Shown in pieces: positions 50,550-61,403 of a stretch of DNA of 64,000 nucleotides. Position numbers and translations under genes: made by a program. The notes under the pieces are model-generated. The model had not been told where the DNA came from and did no database searches. It was given only the letters and a program-made list of their open reading frames with translations. The stretch spans positions 34,706,467 to 34,770,466 of the forward strand of contig NC_079494.1 in the NCBI RefSeq assembly GCF_030052815.1. Direction: 5' to 3'. Each line of letters opens with the position of its first letter. Within the stretch, counting starts at the first letter, position 1. The DNA comes from Hevea brasiliensis. Its lineage: Eukaryota > Streptophyta > Magnoliopsida > Malpighiales > Euphorbiaceae.

Positions 50550-51158
50550 CAGGTAGACAGACGGACAAGGCAGCAGATTAGGCTACTAGTACATCCAGCG
50601 AGAGATTATCGGGTATAATGAGTATACCACATTTTGCATTTTGTACTGTAATGTATGTTCACTATATGTACATATTGTTTTTGGTTTTGAGCAGTTGTAA
50701 ATTAAAATTGTACATTGAAGTTGTAAAGTAAATTATGAGTTATTTTGACTTGTAAAAAAATTGTATTATATTTCTTGTATCTCAGTCTTTGAAAAATTGC
50801 TGTGGATTGAGTTGAAAAGCATATTGTGTTGAATTTTGTTGGAGTTTGAGATTGAGGAAAATATTGAAGTGGTTATTACAGGTTTTTGAAGAACTGTTTT
50901 ATCCAAAAAATAGGGGGCACTCTGCCAAAATTTTTACAGAAATTACTAATAGTCAAATGTGTTAGTTCTATCACTTCAGTTCAAAAAGGTTTTTAACACC
51001 TATAAATAGTGCTCACCACTGTAAAAGAAGTAAGAAAAGTTTTTAAAATCCCTTGTAGTGTATTTAATGGGTTATCAGTAGACGGAGTTGGTAAGTCATT
51101 AGGTATACTACGGGATCATGTTATGCCTTATAGAGGGGTAGGGTGTGACATGTTTTAG

Positions 51159-51170
51159 TGGTATCAGAGC
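51159..51170 (+). promoter_or_regulatory. E8 primer binding site
   Basis: TGGTATCAGAGC eight bases inside the LTR, complementary to initiator-Met tRNA. Confidence 0.9.
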
Positions 51171-51339
51171 AAAGTTTTTAAATTCTGTTTTCGCCTGTTA
51201 TTTGAATATTTTTTCTCCATAGTACAACTGATCAATATCATTGTTGATACATACAGCACATTACATTATAAATATGCACTAACGGGAGGAAATCTCCTTG
51301 TGTTAATTGTTCAGGAGGTCTAAGATCCTCGCATTGACC

Positions 51340-53234
51340 ATGGAAGAGGGTGATCGTTCAGTCGATCAATCTATAGAGGCTAAGGTGCAAGGGGATGCCC
51401 CAGCCCTACATAATGTCAGTGGTTCAAAGAAGACCACCGCAGCATCGCAGCTTTCCTCGCTCATTCGCTCGAGATGGCTGCAATGTTCCAACAAATTACT
51501 GGTAATGTGCCTACTCAAGTTCCAATATAAACACCAGTGGTATAAACACCAGTGGTACAACCACAGTCTTCTGCAAGGCAGTATGACAAATTGATGAAAT
51601 ATGGGGCTACAGAGTTCAAGGGGATAGTAGATCCTCTAGAGGCAGAACAATGGTTAGAGAGGATGGATAGGGTATTCAAGAAACTGCATTGCACAGAGGA
51701 GCTCAGATTTGAATACTCAGTATCTTTGTTACAGGGGGATGCTTATGACTGGTGGAAAACCATTCCCCACAGTCTGGTAGAACCTGCAGTGTTAACATGG
51801 AATGACTTTCTCAGGGAATTCAGACAAAAATATGTCTCTGATGCTTATGTAGACTAGAAGCTACAAGAGTTCCTAAGTCTGAAACAGGGGAGCAGATCAG
51901 TGGCTGAGTATGAAGGAGAATTTTCCCGCCTGAGCCATTATGCAGTAAGTTTACTTTCTACCAGCAGGGAGAGATGCAAGAGGTTTGAAACCGACTTGAA
52001 GCCCAATATCATATTACAAGTAGTTGGATTCAAACACACTAACTTCTCTGAACTTGTTTCTCAAGCCCTAGAGTTGGAAAGAATTGAGTCTGAAGTTGTT
52101 CCTGAGAAAAAGAAATCAGAGAAGACAGAGAAAGAGGGAAAATCAGTAGAACAGAGTTCCAGTGGTCCTACTGGAAAGAGGAAGAACTATGGGGGACATA
52201 GCAGAGGTGGCAAGAACTCTGGTAGGGGAAGAGATTCAAGACAGAAACCTCCTCTATCTAGTCAGTAGAGTACCGGAGGTTCCTACCATTCCCGCCAATG
52301 TGAAACTTGTGGAAGATATCATGGTGGGATATGCTATAAGGCTATTGGAGCCTGTTATAATTGTGGAGGCACAGGACACTTTGCCAAGGACTGCACCAGT
52401 AGTCGCAGAGTTGGACCACCTCCTACTACTGCAGAAGGGTCAGTTCAGAGCCCTGTCACCAGAAGTTCACAACCACCCAGCAGAGGTAGAGGCAGGGGTA
52501 GAGGTAGCCCAGCAGGCAACTAAGGCACAGTGAAACATTCAGAGCAAGACAGTTCTCTGGTCAGAGTCTATGCAATGAGACAGAGGGAAGAGGCCGAGAC
52601 ATCTGATGTTGTGGCTGGTACCTTCTCAACTTTTAACCAAGATGTGTTTGTGTTATTTCATCCGGGTTCTGTCCATTCTTATGTGTGTGCTAGCATCATT
52701 GATTGCATTGCTGTTCAATGTACAAAAATGGACTTTGAGGTGCTAGTAACAAGTCCGCTAGGATAGGAGGTCAGGGTTAATAAAATGTATAGAGATTGTC
52801 CTTTGGTGATCCAAAGACACACTTTTCTATCTGATTTCACTGAAATGCCCTTTAGAGATTATGATATTATCTTGGGCATGGATTGGTTAGCCAGGCATCA
52901 TGCCATGATTGACTGTAGGCTGAAGACAGTCACATTTGGTCTCCCTCAGTACAGTGATGTGGTAATACATGGGAAGAGGCAGCTATTGCCATCAAACGTC
53001 ATTTCAGCTGCACTAGCTAGAAAAATGATTAGAATGGGGTGTGAAGCATACTTGGCACATGTGATAGACACCCAAGTGGGGAGTCCAGCATTGAGGGACA
53101 TCCCTATAGTATATGACTTTCCAGACGTGTTTCCTGATGAATTGCCAGGATTACCTCCGGAAAGAGAGGTGTAGTTTGAAATTAATGTTATGCCTGGGGT
53201 GGATCCAATCTCCATAACACCATATAGAATGGCA
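51340..53234 (+). pseudogene. E8 gag, protease and start of RT (broken)
   Basis: Start ATG at 51340 (MEEGDRSVDQS). The frame changes before 51474 and a 15-bp tandem duplication with a stop lies near 51530. Capsid: ATEFKGIVDPLEAEQWLERM, LLQGDAYDWWKT (51552-51854). Stops at 51855, 52266, 52764 and 53172 fit Gln codons changed by C-to-T. The zinc knuckle CYNCGGTGHFAKDC (52353-52394) is complete. The protease motif reads VLFHPGSVHSYV, so the catalytic Asp is His. Coding similarity ends at about 53234, just before the RT fingers. Confidence 0.9.
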
Positions 53235-54260
53235 CTCTTTGTTTATGTATTGTTTGACCTAGAGTCTGAATACTTTTATGTTAGTGTTAGAACTATATGT
53301 TCTGTTGTTATTCCTTTACAAGGGAATAAATTTTAATGCATTAGTGATTAGTCCTTTAAGATAAGGATTGTGATAATAAGTGAAATTAGTTTTGAAAGAG
53401 TTTATCGGTGAAAAGTATTTTCTAACACACCATAAATTATAAAGCTAATTGGCGAGCCTAGTTAATGTAAGGCAAGAGGACATAAAAGTAAGATGCAGTA
53501 ATGGAATTGCTCTAGATGAGGGCAAGGATGTTACTGTTAGTAATCGCTAATGGATATTGTAATCAGAATAAGTTTGGATATCAGTGAATTCGAAAAGGAT
53601 AAAAGATAGGAAAGTCTGATCTATTGGAATGTATCGTAGTAACTATGCAATGTTCTTGATGTTTATACTGTAAGCTACAGATTACAGTACTAACTTGAGA
53701 TTATTGTGTAGAGCTACGTACTACCCGATAGTACACCTAGATGATAATAGTTACCAACGGCATCTGTTTTGGTATAGTTATGCGAGGACAAAATTTAATT
53801 GTTAGGAATAAGTTTGGAAATCCTACTTAGGGATCTAAAACTCAAAATTTAGAATACCGAAAGGTCATAGTTCAGTGCAAAAGGAAGTAAGTTATAGAAT
53901 ATTGACAGATAAAAAGAGTTATGGATGTAAAAATTTGAATAGTTGGTTCAGATATAACAAAGAAATGTTACGAATATGAGGAAGGCTATGACTGGAATGG
54001 TCAGAAGACCAATGACTAGATAAATGATTCTAACATGACCTCAAGGGTCATTCAAGAAGGAACATGAACTGAAATATTAGACAGCACAATAGTAAGAGAA
54101 GATTGGTGTTATACAAAAAAAAAAAAATGTTGTACTAGATTGTTAAAAATCTTATACAAATTTGAGGAAAAGAAGATTATACGATCGTATAGAAAGGAGA
54201 AAATAAACGTATGACTATTGTAAGATGGCTATTGGGCAAAATTTCAAAAACGAAATTTAT
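53235..54260 (+). other. E8 unassigned 3' internal segment
   Basis: About 1 kb with no recognisable coding or LTR sequence, in place of RT, RNase H and integrase. It includes GCGAGGACAAAATTTAATT (53782-53800) and AAAACGAAATTTATTTTAAG (54247-54266), both resembling the GAGGACGAAATTTAA stretch that follows the chromodomain codons in E6 (42815-42829). A 13-base A run lies at about 54115-54127. The origin is unknown. Confidence 0.6.
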
Positions 54261-54276
54261 TTTAAGGGGGGTGAAT
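54261..54276 (+). promoter_or_regulatory. E8 polypurine tract
   Basis: TTTAAGGGGGGTGAAT directly before the 3' LTR. Confidence 0.85.
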
Positions 54277-54451
54277 TGTAATACCCCTAAGTTCGGTAGT
54301 GCGTTCTACTGTTCCGGTGACCAGTGTTGTCCGTACAGCTAGGATGCCTAGAACTACACTTTGTTATGATTGAGGAGACATAAAATAATGAAATACAAGA
54401 AAAGAAAATACAAGAAAAACAAAGGAAAAATAATAGCAAAGAAATGTAACC

Positions 54452-54510
54452 AAGTTAAGCGAGACGAGAACCCTAGCGATGGGTGACCGCACCGGGAAGT
54501 CACGGTGTGG
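54452..54510 (+). promoter_or_regulatory. 5S rRNA-like segment in E8 3' LTR
   Basis: AAGTTAAGCGAGAC .. AGCGATGGGTGACCGCACC, then GGGAAGTCACGGTGTGG. Confidence 0.6.
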
Positions 54511-57468
54511 ACCATTGACTAGCCCTGGATCGCGGGGAACCCTGAAAAATATTTTTAGGACTTAAAGAGACATCAATTGAAGTATAAATATCATTAGAAA
54601 TATTAAAGAAAAATTAACTAATTAGTACAAAGAAAAGTAAGAAATCGAAAAACGGACAAAACTCGGTATTACCGAAAAATCGAGAATGCAACCCGAACAG
54701 GGGCATTGTGGTCATTTGACACCCCGAGTTGTCTTTTGACCTAAATGTCCATTAAAAATAAATAATATTACACTTGGAAAATATAATGAAAAATTAATTT
54801 AGGGATACCTAATGTAAATAGCAAAAATGGAGGGTAAATGGAGTAATTATCAATTAAAACGTATAATATAGTTTAATTAAGGTGAGTGGACCACTATGGA
54901 TTAAATTAAACACTAAATGGGCAGGTGTATATCCACTAACCAATCTGCAATTCATCTTCTTCAATTGAGAAGTCCCATTGTCGCATGAAAGCTTAAACCC
55001 CTCGCATGGCCTCCCAAATGCATGGCTCATTATACCCATTTTCAAGCTAGATTTTTGTTCACTTGTCTTCATTAATTTTGATCCTCACACCATGGGTAGT
55101 AGATAGGCAGCAAGAAAGCAAAGTTATTGTGGATTTTTGAAGAATTTCCAAAGTGGTAAGTTTGTGTTTTTGATTTTTGTTTAATTAAAGTTTGTAAGGA
55201 TGTTATGGGTGTTTGATTTATGGAGAAATTTTTGAGGTTTGATGTTGAATGGGGATGTGTACTTTTGGCAGCCATGGAAACACTTTGAAGGCAGTTTATT
55301 TTTGCTTGTAAATGGTGAATTAAATGATTAATTAAATGTATATTGTGTATGAAATTGTTTGGGTGATGTATACTTAGTATATGTAAATGTGAATTGAAAT
55401 TTGAAGCTTGGAAATTAATGGAATGTAAAGATACCATTGCGGCAGTTTGTTAACTCTTGAGGAATGATGGAATTCATGCTTGGTTTATGGAATAATGGTG
55501 TTGAATTGTGATAGTGGTTATGGCAGTTTGAGGGTATGTATGATGGTGTGAAGTTGAACATGTAAAAGTGTTATGGTTAGGTACTTGAATTGTTGTAATT
55601 GAGTTGAAAAATTTTGCACTTTATGGTGTATGTTGAATGTAATTGTAAGCTGCCAAAATGACCTATAATATGTTGTAAATTATGTTTAGGTTATGGTACA
55701 ACCAGAATTTACTTGAATGTTGAGTTTGGTAAGTGTTAGGAGTGATCCTTGATGTGTATGAAAGAAATGCAATAAGGCAGTTTAAGTTTTAGGCCTAGAA
55801 CTTTGAGTGTGTGGCTCCAATTGGTATGAGACCAATTGGAGGTGAAACTAGGCACAAAATGTGCCAACTTTCATCAAGGAAGCTTGCCAAAATTCTGCTT
55901 GCAAGGTAGCTTGAAAAATGACCAAATCCGGATTAATTGCAATTGATGCCTGAAAATTGACCATTTGGGCAGCAGTTAGTGTTTAGGCCATGACTCACTC
56001 AAAACAGGTCCAATTAACCTGACATTTTTACCATGAATAGTTAATACCCATATCTACAAGTCTTATGAAGACACCAAAGCCCAGAAATGACCATGAGCAA
56101 ATCAAACAGCTTGCACAAGTTCGGGTCCAAAAACTGGCCGAACCTAAAATGACCTAAAGTGACATAAAGTGACCAATTTTGGTGCAAGTTGACCAGCAAT
56201 AGTAAAATGACCATAACTTGGTCTACATAACTCAGAATGACCTGAAATTTTGCCCCAAGTTCCATAAGACATAAATCTAAAAGTTTGTAGTTTTGACCAA
56301 AACTCGAAAACCGAGGGAACTAGGTCGTCCGGCTAGGTCAAACTAGTATCCCGGAATCCAGCAAATTGCAAGGAAATGCAGTATACACGGAAATGAATTT
56401 GGTAACATGTACCAACCCTAAAACACTATCGAATGTGACATATTGGTAACCTTAAAACCTAATTTACCTAGAACGCATCGAGGGTCGATATATTAGGTTG
56501 ATTAAGCAAATAAAAGCATTCAATGAATTACTTATCAAGCATTATCGTTAGAGACAGTTTAATTAAGTACTGAAACACTTCAAATTGTGTTTCTCAATTA
56601 GCAAAGACTCAGGGAAAGGGAAGGAAACACTGAGTCAAGACCAGGAAACAGTTATCAGAGGTTTGTGCACAACAGTTATTTTTTTTGAATTTTTCAATTG
56701 AAATAAATTATGACTAATTGTACATTATTGTTTCAATTATGGAAATGTGTTTGAATGGATACTTATTGCTTTAAAAGCATTGTAAACGGTTTGAAACTGT
56801 GGAAATTTTGATTTTGTGTGATTTGTGAAAATTGAAGTTAATTATGAATTGTGTTCCATTTTGTGAATGAAATTATGACTTTGGAAATTTATTGGATTCT
56901 CACGAATCATTTGAATAAAATGTTTGGAATTGATTTTGTGTTCACACTTAGCATGACAGTATCATATTATTCCTTCTCCATTTATGGGGTTGTGATCGTT
57001 TATTTTCCTTCTCCATTTATGGAGTCATGATCGTTTATTTTTCTCCCTCTTTGGTTTACCAGTTGAGGTGATCGGATGAGTACTCATTATATAGCTAGCT
57101 CCCTTCTTCATTGATTTCGATTAGTGGGGTTGTGATTGCTTTATCGTGGTGTACAACGCGGCATTGATTGGAAATTTTGTGTCATGGCTTAAGTTGTGTA
57201 TGAATTGGCAACACTGTGTTCGTAAATTATTTGACTAAATTGTGTTATTATGAGCTTTGATAATTTGTGAAATAGAGTTTTAAATTCTTATTGGCATTCA
57301 CTGTCTTTTGAATTTAACTACGTTTTGATTACTGAGATTTATTATGATATTGTGTTAAATTCCTTATGACATTCATTGTCTTGAATTTAAATATGGTTTT
57401 ACGTATCTATCATTTAAATGATTTATGAATTGTGATTTAAAGTTGTATTTGGTTAATGTTGTGCACCA

Positions 57469-57507
57469 CTGAGACATTGTCTCAGCGATAGCTTTATTGC
57501 TTTATCG
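57469..57507 (+). promoter_or_regulatory. Conserved double hairpin in E8 3' LTR
   Basis: CTGAGACATTGTCTCAG (perfect stem, 57469-57485) and CGATAGC..TTATCG (57486-57507), preceded by GTGCACCA. Confidence 0.65.
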
Positions 57508-58205
57508 CCGCAGACAGACGGACAGTGATTAGGCTGCTAGTACATCCAGCGAGAGATTATCGGGTATAATGAGTATACCACATTTTGTATTTTGTACTGT
57601 AATGTATGTTCACTGTATGTACATATTGTTTTTGGTTTTGAGCAGTTATAAATTAAAATTGTACATTGAAATTGTAAAGTAAATTATGAGTTATTTTAAC
57701 TTGTAAAAAAATTATATTATATTTCTTTTATCTCAGTCTTTGAAAAATTACTGTGGATTGAGTTGAAAAGCATATTGTGTTGAATTTTGTTAGAGTTTGA
57801 GATTGAGGAAAATATTGAAGTGATTTTTACAGGTTTTTGAAGAACTGTTTTATCCAAAAAATAGAGGGCACTCTGCCAAAATTTTTACAGAAATTACTAA
57901 TAGTCAAATGTGTTAGTTCTATCACTTCAGTTCAAAAAGGTTTTTAACACCTGTAAATAGTGCTCACCACTGTAAAAGAAGTAAGAAAAGTTTTTAAAAT
58001 CCCTTGTAGTGTATTTAATGGGTTATCAGTAGACGGAGTTGGTAATTCATTAGGTATACTACGGGATCATGTTATGCCTTACAGAGGGGTAGGGTGTGAC
58101 ATACATTACAATACAAAATGCAAACTATGGTATACTCAATATACCCGATGAACTCTCAATATAACATTAGCAGCCTAGTCTGCTACCTTGTCAGTTTGTC
58201 TACCT

Positions 58206-58247
58206 GCGACAGCAATGAAAAGCAATCGCTAAGTAAAATTTACTCAG
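58206..58247 (-). promoter_or_regulatory. Conserved double hairpin in E7 LTR
   Basis: GCGACAGCAAT GAA AAGCAATCGC-type stem (58206-58229) and CTAAGTAAAATTTACTCAG (58229-58247). The second differs from the E8 stem but still pairs except for one A-C pair. Confidence 0.6.
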
Positions 58248-58293
58248 TAGTGCACAATAACAATTTGAAATGTGATATATAAATCTTTCATAT

Positions 58294-58535
58294 AACACAA
58301 ATTTGATCAAACAATTGAATAACATAGTTTTTGCCAATCAATAACACCATTTGATCAAATAACTGAATAATATAGTTTTGCCAAACAATAACACCATTTG
58401 ATAAAATAACTGAATAATACAGTTTTGCCAATCAATAACACCATTTGATTAAATAACTGAATAATACAGTTTTGCCAATCAATAACATAATTTGATCAAA
58501 TAACTGAATAATATTATTTTGCCAATCAACAACAT
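58294..58535. repeat. 47-bp tandem repeat in E7 LTR
   Basis: About five copies of a 46-47 bp unit built on AACACCATTTGATCAAATAA and CAGTTTTGCCAATCAAT. The unit is single-copy in the matching part of E8. Confidence 0.85.
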
Positions 58536-61170
58536 AATTTAGGCTATGACACAATTTTTCCGCACATGCCGTGTTGTACACCACGATAAGACACACTCAC
58601 CCCAATAATCAAAATTAATGAGGGAGGAAGCTAGCTACATAATGAGTACTCATCTACACTCACCTCAGACTGGCAAGTCAAAGAGGGAGGAACATAATCA
58701 CACTCACCCCATAAATGGAGGAGGAACATAGTAACAGTGTCATGCCAAGTGTGAATCAAAAAAATTCCAAATCACAATATTTCATACAATTCCCAAATCA
58801 CATTTCATCTCAAAATTTTCATTTGCAAAGTAGGCAACACAATAATTTCCAAATAATATTCCCAAAACCAAAAATAATAAAAAATTATTCATAACTCATT
58901 TCTCCAAATAAATTTGCTAGTATAATCAGTGAAATCAAAATTATCGTGCACAAACACAATTTAAAGCAATAACATACAAATAATCATAATTTATTTCAAT
59001 TAAAAATTTCAAAAGAAATAACTATTGCGCACAAACCTCTGATAAGTGTCTCTTGGCTTTGACTCAGTGTTTCCTTCTCCTTCCCTGAGTCTTTGCTAAC
59101 TGAGACACACAATTTGAAGTGTTTCAGTACTCATTTAAACCGTCTTTAACAATAAGGCTTAATACTTAATTCATTGAATTCTATTATTTTCTTAGTCAAC
59201 TTAAGATGTTGACCCTCGATGCATTCTAGGTGAATTAGGTTTTAATGTTACCAATATGTCACATTTGTAGCCTTTTAGTATTGGTACATGTTACCAAATT
59301 TATTTCCATGTATATTGCATTTTATTGCAATTTGTCGGATTCTGGTATACTAATTTGACGTAGCCGGATGACCTAGTTCCCCCGGTTTTCGTGTTTCGAT
59401 CAAAACTATAAACTTGTAGGTCTATGTCTTATTGCATGTAGGGTAAAATTTCAGGTCATTCTGAGTTATATAGACCAAGTTATGGTCAATCTACCAATGC
59501 TGGTCGGAATGCATCAAAATGGTCACTTTAGGTCATTTTTAGGTCACTTTTGGTTCGGCCAGTTTTTGCACCAAAACTTGTGCAAGCTATTTGACTTGAT
59601 TATGGTCATTTCTGGGCTTTGGTGTCTTCATAAGAATTGTAGATATATGTCTCAACTATTAATGGTAAAAATTTCAGGTCAATTGGACCTGTCTTGAGTG
59701 AGTTATGGCCAAAACACTAACTGCTACCCAAATAGTCAATTTTCAGGTTTTCAAAGCACTAATCCGGATTTGGTTATTTTTCAAGTCATCTTCCAAGCAG
59801 AATTTTGGTAAGCTTCCTTCATGAAAGTTGGCACATTTTGTGCCTAGTTTCACCTCCATTGGTCTCACACCAATTGGAGCCACACACTTAAGGTTCTAAG
59901 CTAAAATACACACTGCCCTGCAACATACTCTTCCTCACATACCAAGGACACATTCAACACTTACCAAGTTACACATTCATGCCAATTCTGGTTTGTACCA
60001 TAACCTAAACACATTTTACTTCATATTGTTGGTCATTTTTGCAGCTTATAATCACACTCAATAAGCACCTTATAATACAGAATTTACCAAGCCCAAATTA
60101 CAAATAATCTAGCCACATAACCTAGCTCATTTACATGTCCACACTCACACCTTTATACACATTCACAAGCTGCCATAACAAGTACCATAATTCAACCATA
60201 TAATTCCATAAACCAAGCCATGAAATAACATAATTTGGTTCACACTTTAAGTTGCCAAATTGTAATCTTCTTCACTTAGCTTTCCAAGCTTCCAAAGTCA
60301 AGTGTACATTCACATATACATTTAATATACATCACCCAATTTATTCCTACACACATAAACACTTTAATCTACCATTTACATGCAAGGATAAACTGTTCTT
60401 ATGGAGTTTCCATGGCTGCAAAAAATATACATCTCCCTTAAAGCATCAAACTCCAAAAATCTTTCCACAATTCAACTACCCATAATATCCACACAAACTT
60501 TAATGAAGCAAACATCAAAAATACCTACTTACCACTTTGGAAACTCTTCAAAACCTTGACTAAACTTGATCTTCTTGCTGCCTATCTACTGCCCAAGTGG
60601 TGTAAAGCAATTTTAGTGAAGGGAGCTAGTGGAAAAAAGGCTTGGATCATGCTTGCATGAAGGTTCTTCAACTTCGGCCATGCAGGAATTTCTCTCTTCC
60701 ATTTTCGGCTAGATTTTGAGAGGTTGAAGAAAGTGAATTTTTGCTGTCCAAAATGAAGATTAATGGTCCACTTTAGGTGTTAGTGGACCACTAAGTGGAG
60801 ATTTAAGTATTTAATATTCTAAAGATTTCAAATTCCACATTTAACTCCTAATTTTTGCTATTTAAACTATGTACTACCAATTTAATTTTTCATGACATTT
60901 TTCAAGTGTAATATCATGTATTTTTAATGGACATTTAGGTCAAAAGACAACTCGGGGTATCAAATGACCACAATGCCCCTGTTCGGGTAGCATTCACGAT
61001 TTTTCGGTAACACCGAGTTTCGTCATTTTCTCGATTTCTCACTTTTCTTTGTACTAATTAATTAATTTTTCTTTGATATTTCTAATGATATTTATGCTTC
61101 AATAGACGTTTATTTAAGTCCTAAAAATATTTTCCAGGATTTCCCGCGGTCCAGGGCTAGTCAACAGTCC

Positions 61171-61228
61171 TCGCCGTAACTACTCGGTGCGGTCATCCAT
61201 CGCTATGGTTTTTGGCTCATTTAACTTG
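61171..61228 (-). promoter_or_regulatory. 5S rRNA-like segment in E7 LTR
   Basis: The minus strand reads AAGTTAAATGAGCC, a spacer, AGCGATGGATGACCGCACC, then GAGTAGTTACGGCGAGG. Confidence 0.45.
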
Positions 61229-61403
61229 GTTACATTTCATTGCTATTATTTTTCCTTTATTTTTCTTGTATTTTCTTTTCTTGTATTTCATTATTCTATG
61301 CCTCTTTACTAATATTTAAATATAATTCTAGGCATTCTAGCTGTCCGGATAGACACTGGTCACCAGAGTAGTAGAACGCACTATCGAACATAGGGGTGTT
61401 ACA

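Larger units (their letters stand above)
47329..51150 (+). repeat. E8 5' LTR
   Basis: 3,822 bp. It contains the 5S-like segment (47504-47562), a donor-like GTAGGT near 48210, the inverted repeat CTCCAATTGG..CCAATTGG (48868-48892), CTGAAATTTT modules (49000-49330) and the double hairpin (50511-50549). ORFs 47906-48124 and 48224-48490 are unsupported. Confidence 0.95.
47329..58101 (+). mobile_element. E8: internally deleted family-A chromovirus, 10.8 kb
   Basis: LTRs 47329-51150 and 54277-58101 (TGTAA..GTGACA), exact target duplication TACAT (47324-47328, 58102-58106), perfect primer site and polypurine tract. The internal region is only 3.1 kb: gag, protease and the first codons before RT, then about 1 kb of non-coding sequence. 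RT, RNase H and integrase are missing, so it is non-autonomous but has the features needed to be copied and inserted by another element's enzymes. Confidence 0.95.
54277..58101 (+). repeat. E8 3' LTR
   Basis: 3,825 bp, the partner of 47329-51150. Differences are scattered; about six fall in the first 100 bp by eye, mostly transitions. ORFs 54854-55072 and 55072-55437 are opposite-strand readings also seen in the other LTR, so they are shared sequence rather than evidence of genes. Confidence 0.95.
46808..61403 (-). mobile_element. E7: family-A solo LTR, split by E8
   Basis: Pieces 46808-47328 and 58107-61403 form one LTR of about 3.8 kb (plus-strand ends TGTCACACC and GTGTTACA). Exact target duplication GGTGT (46803-46807, 61404-61408). 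There is no internal region, so it is a solo LTR. E1 pol runs across the site without loss. Confidence 0.9.
58107..61403 (-). repeat. E7 solo LTR, piece 2
   Basis: This continues the LTR after E8. It holds the double hairpin (58206-58247), a 47-bp tandem repeat (58294-58535), a donor-like GTAAGT on the minus strand (about 60527-60532) and the 5S-like segment (61171-61228). ORFs 59482-59697 and 60252-60485 are unsupported. Confidence 0.88.

Noticed and set aside
51159..51170. tRNA gene
   Set aside because: It is only the 12-base primer site next to an LTR; there is no cloverleaf.
54854..55437. Minus-strand ORFs repeated in both E8 LTRs (also 47906-48490)
   Set aside because: They recur because the LTRs are duplicates. 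Composition is low-complexity (Asn/His/Ile/Ser-rich) with no domain, and decay is not codon-like.
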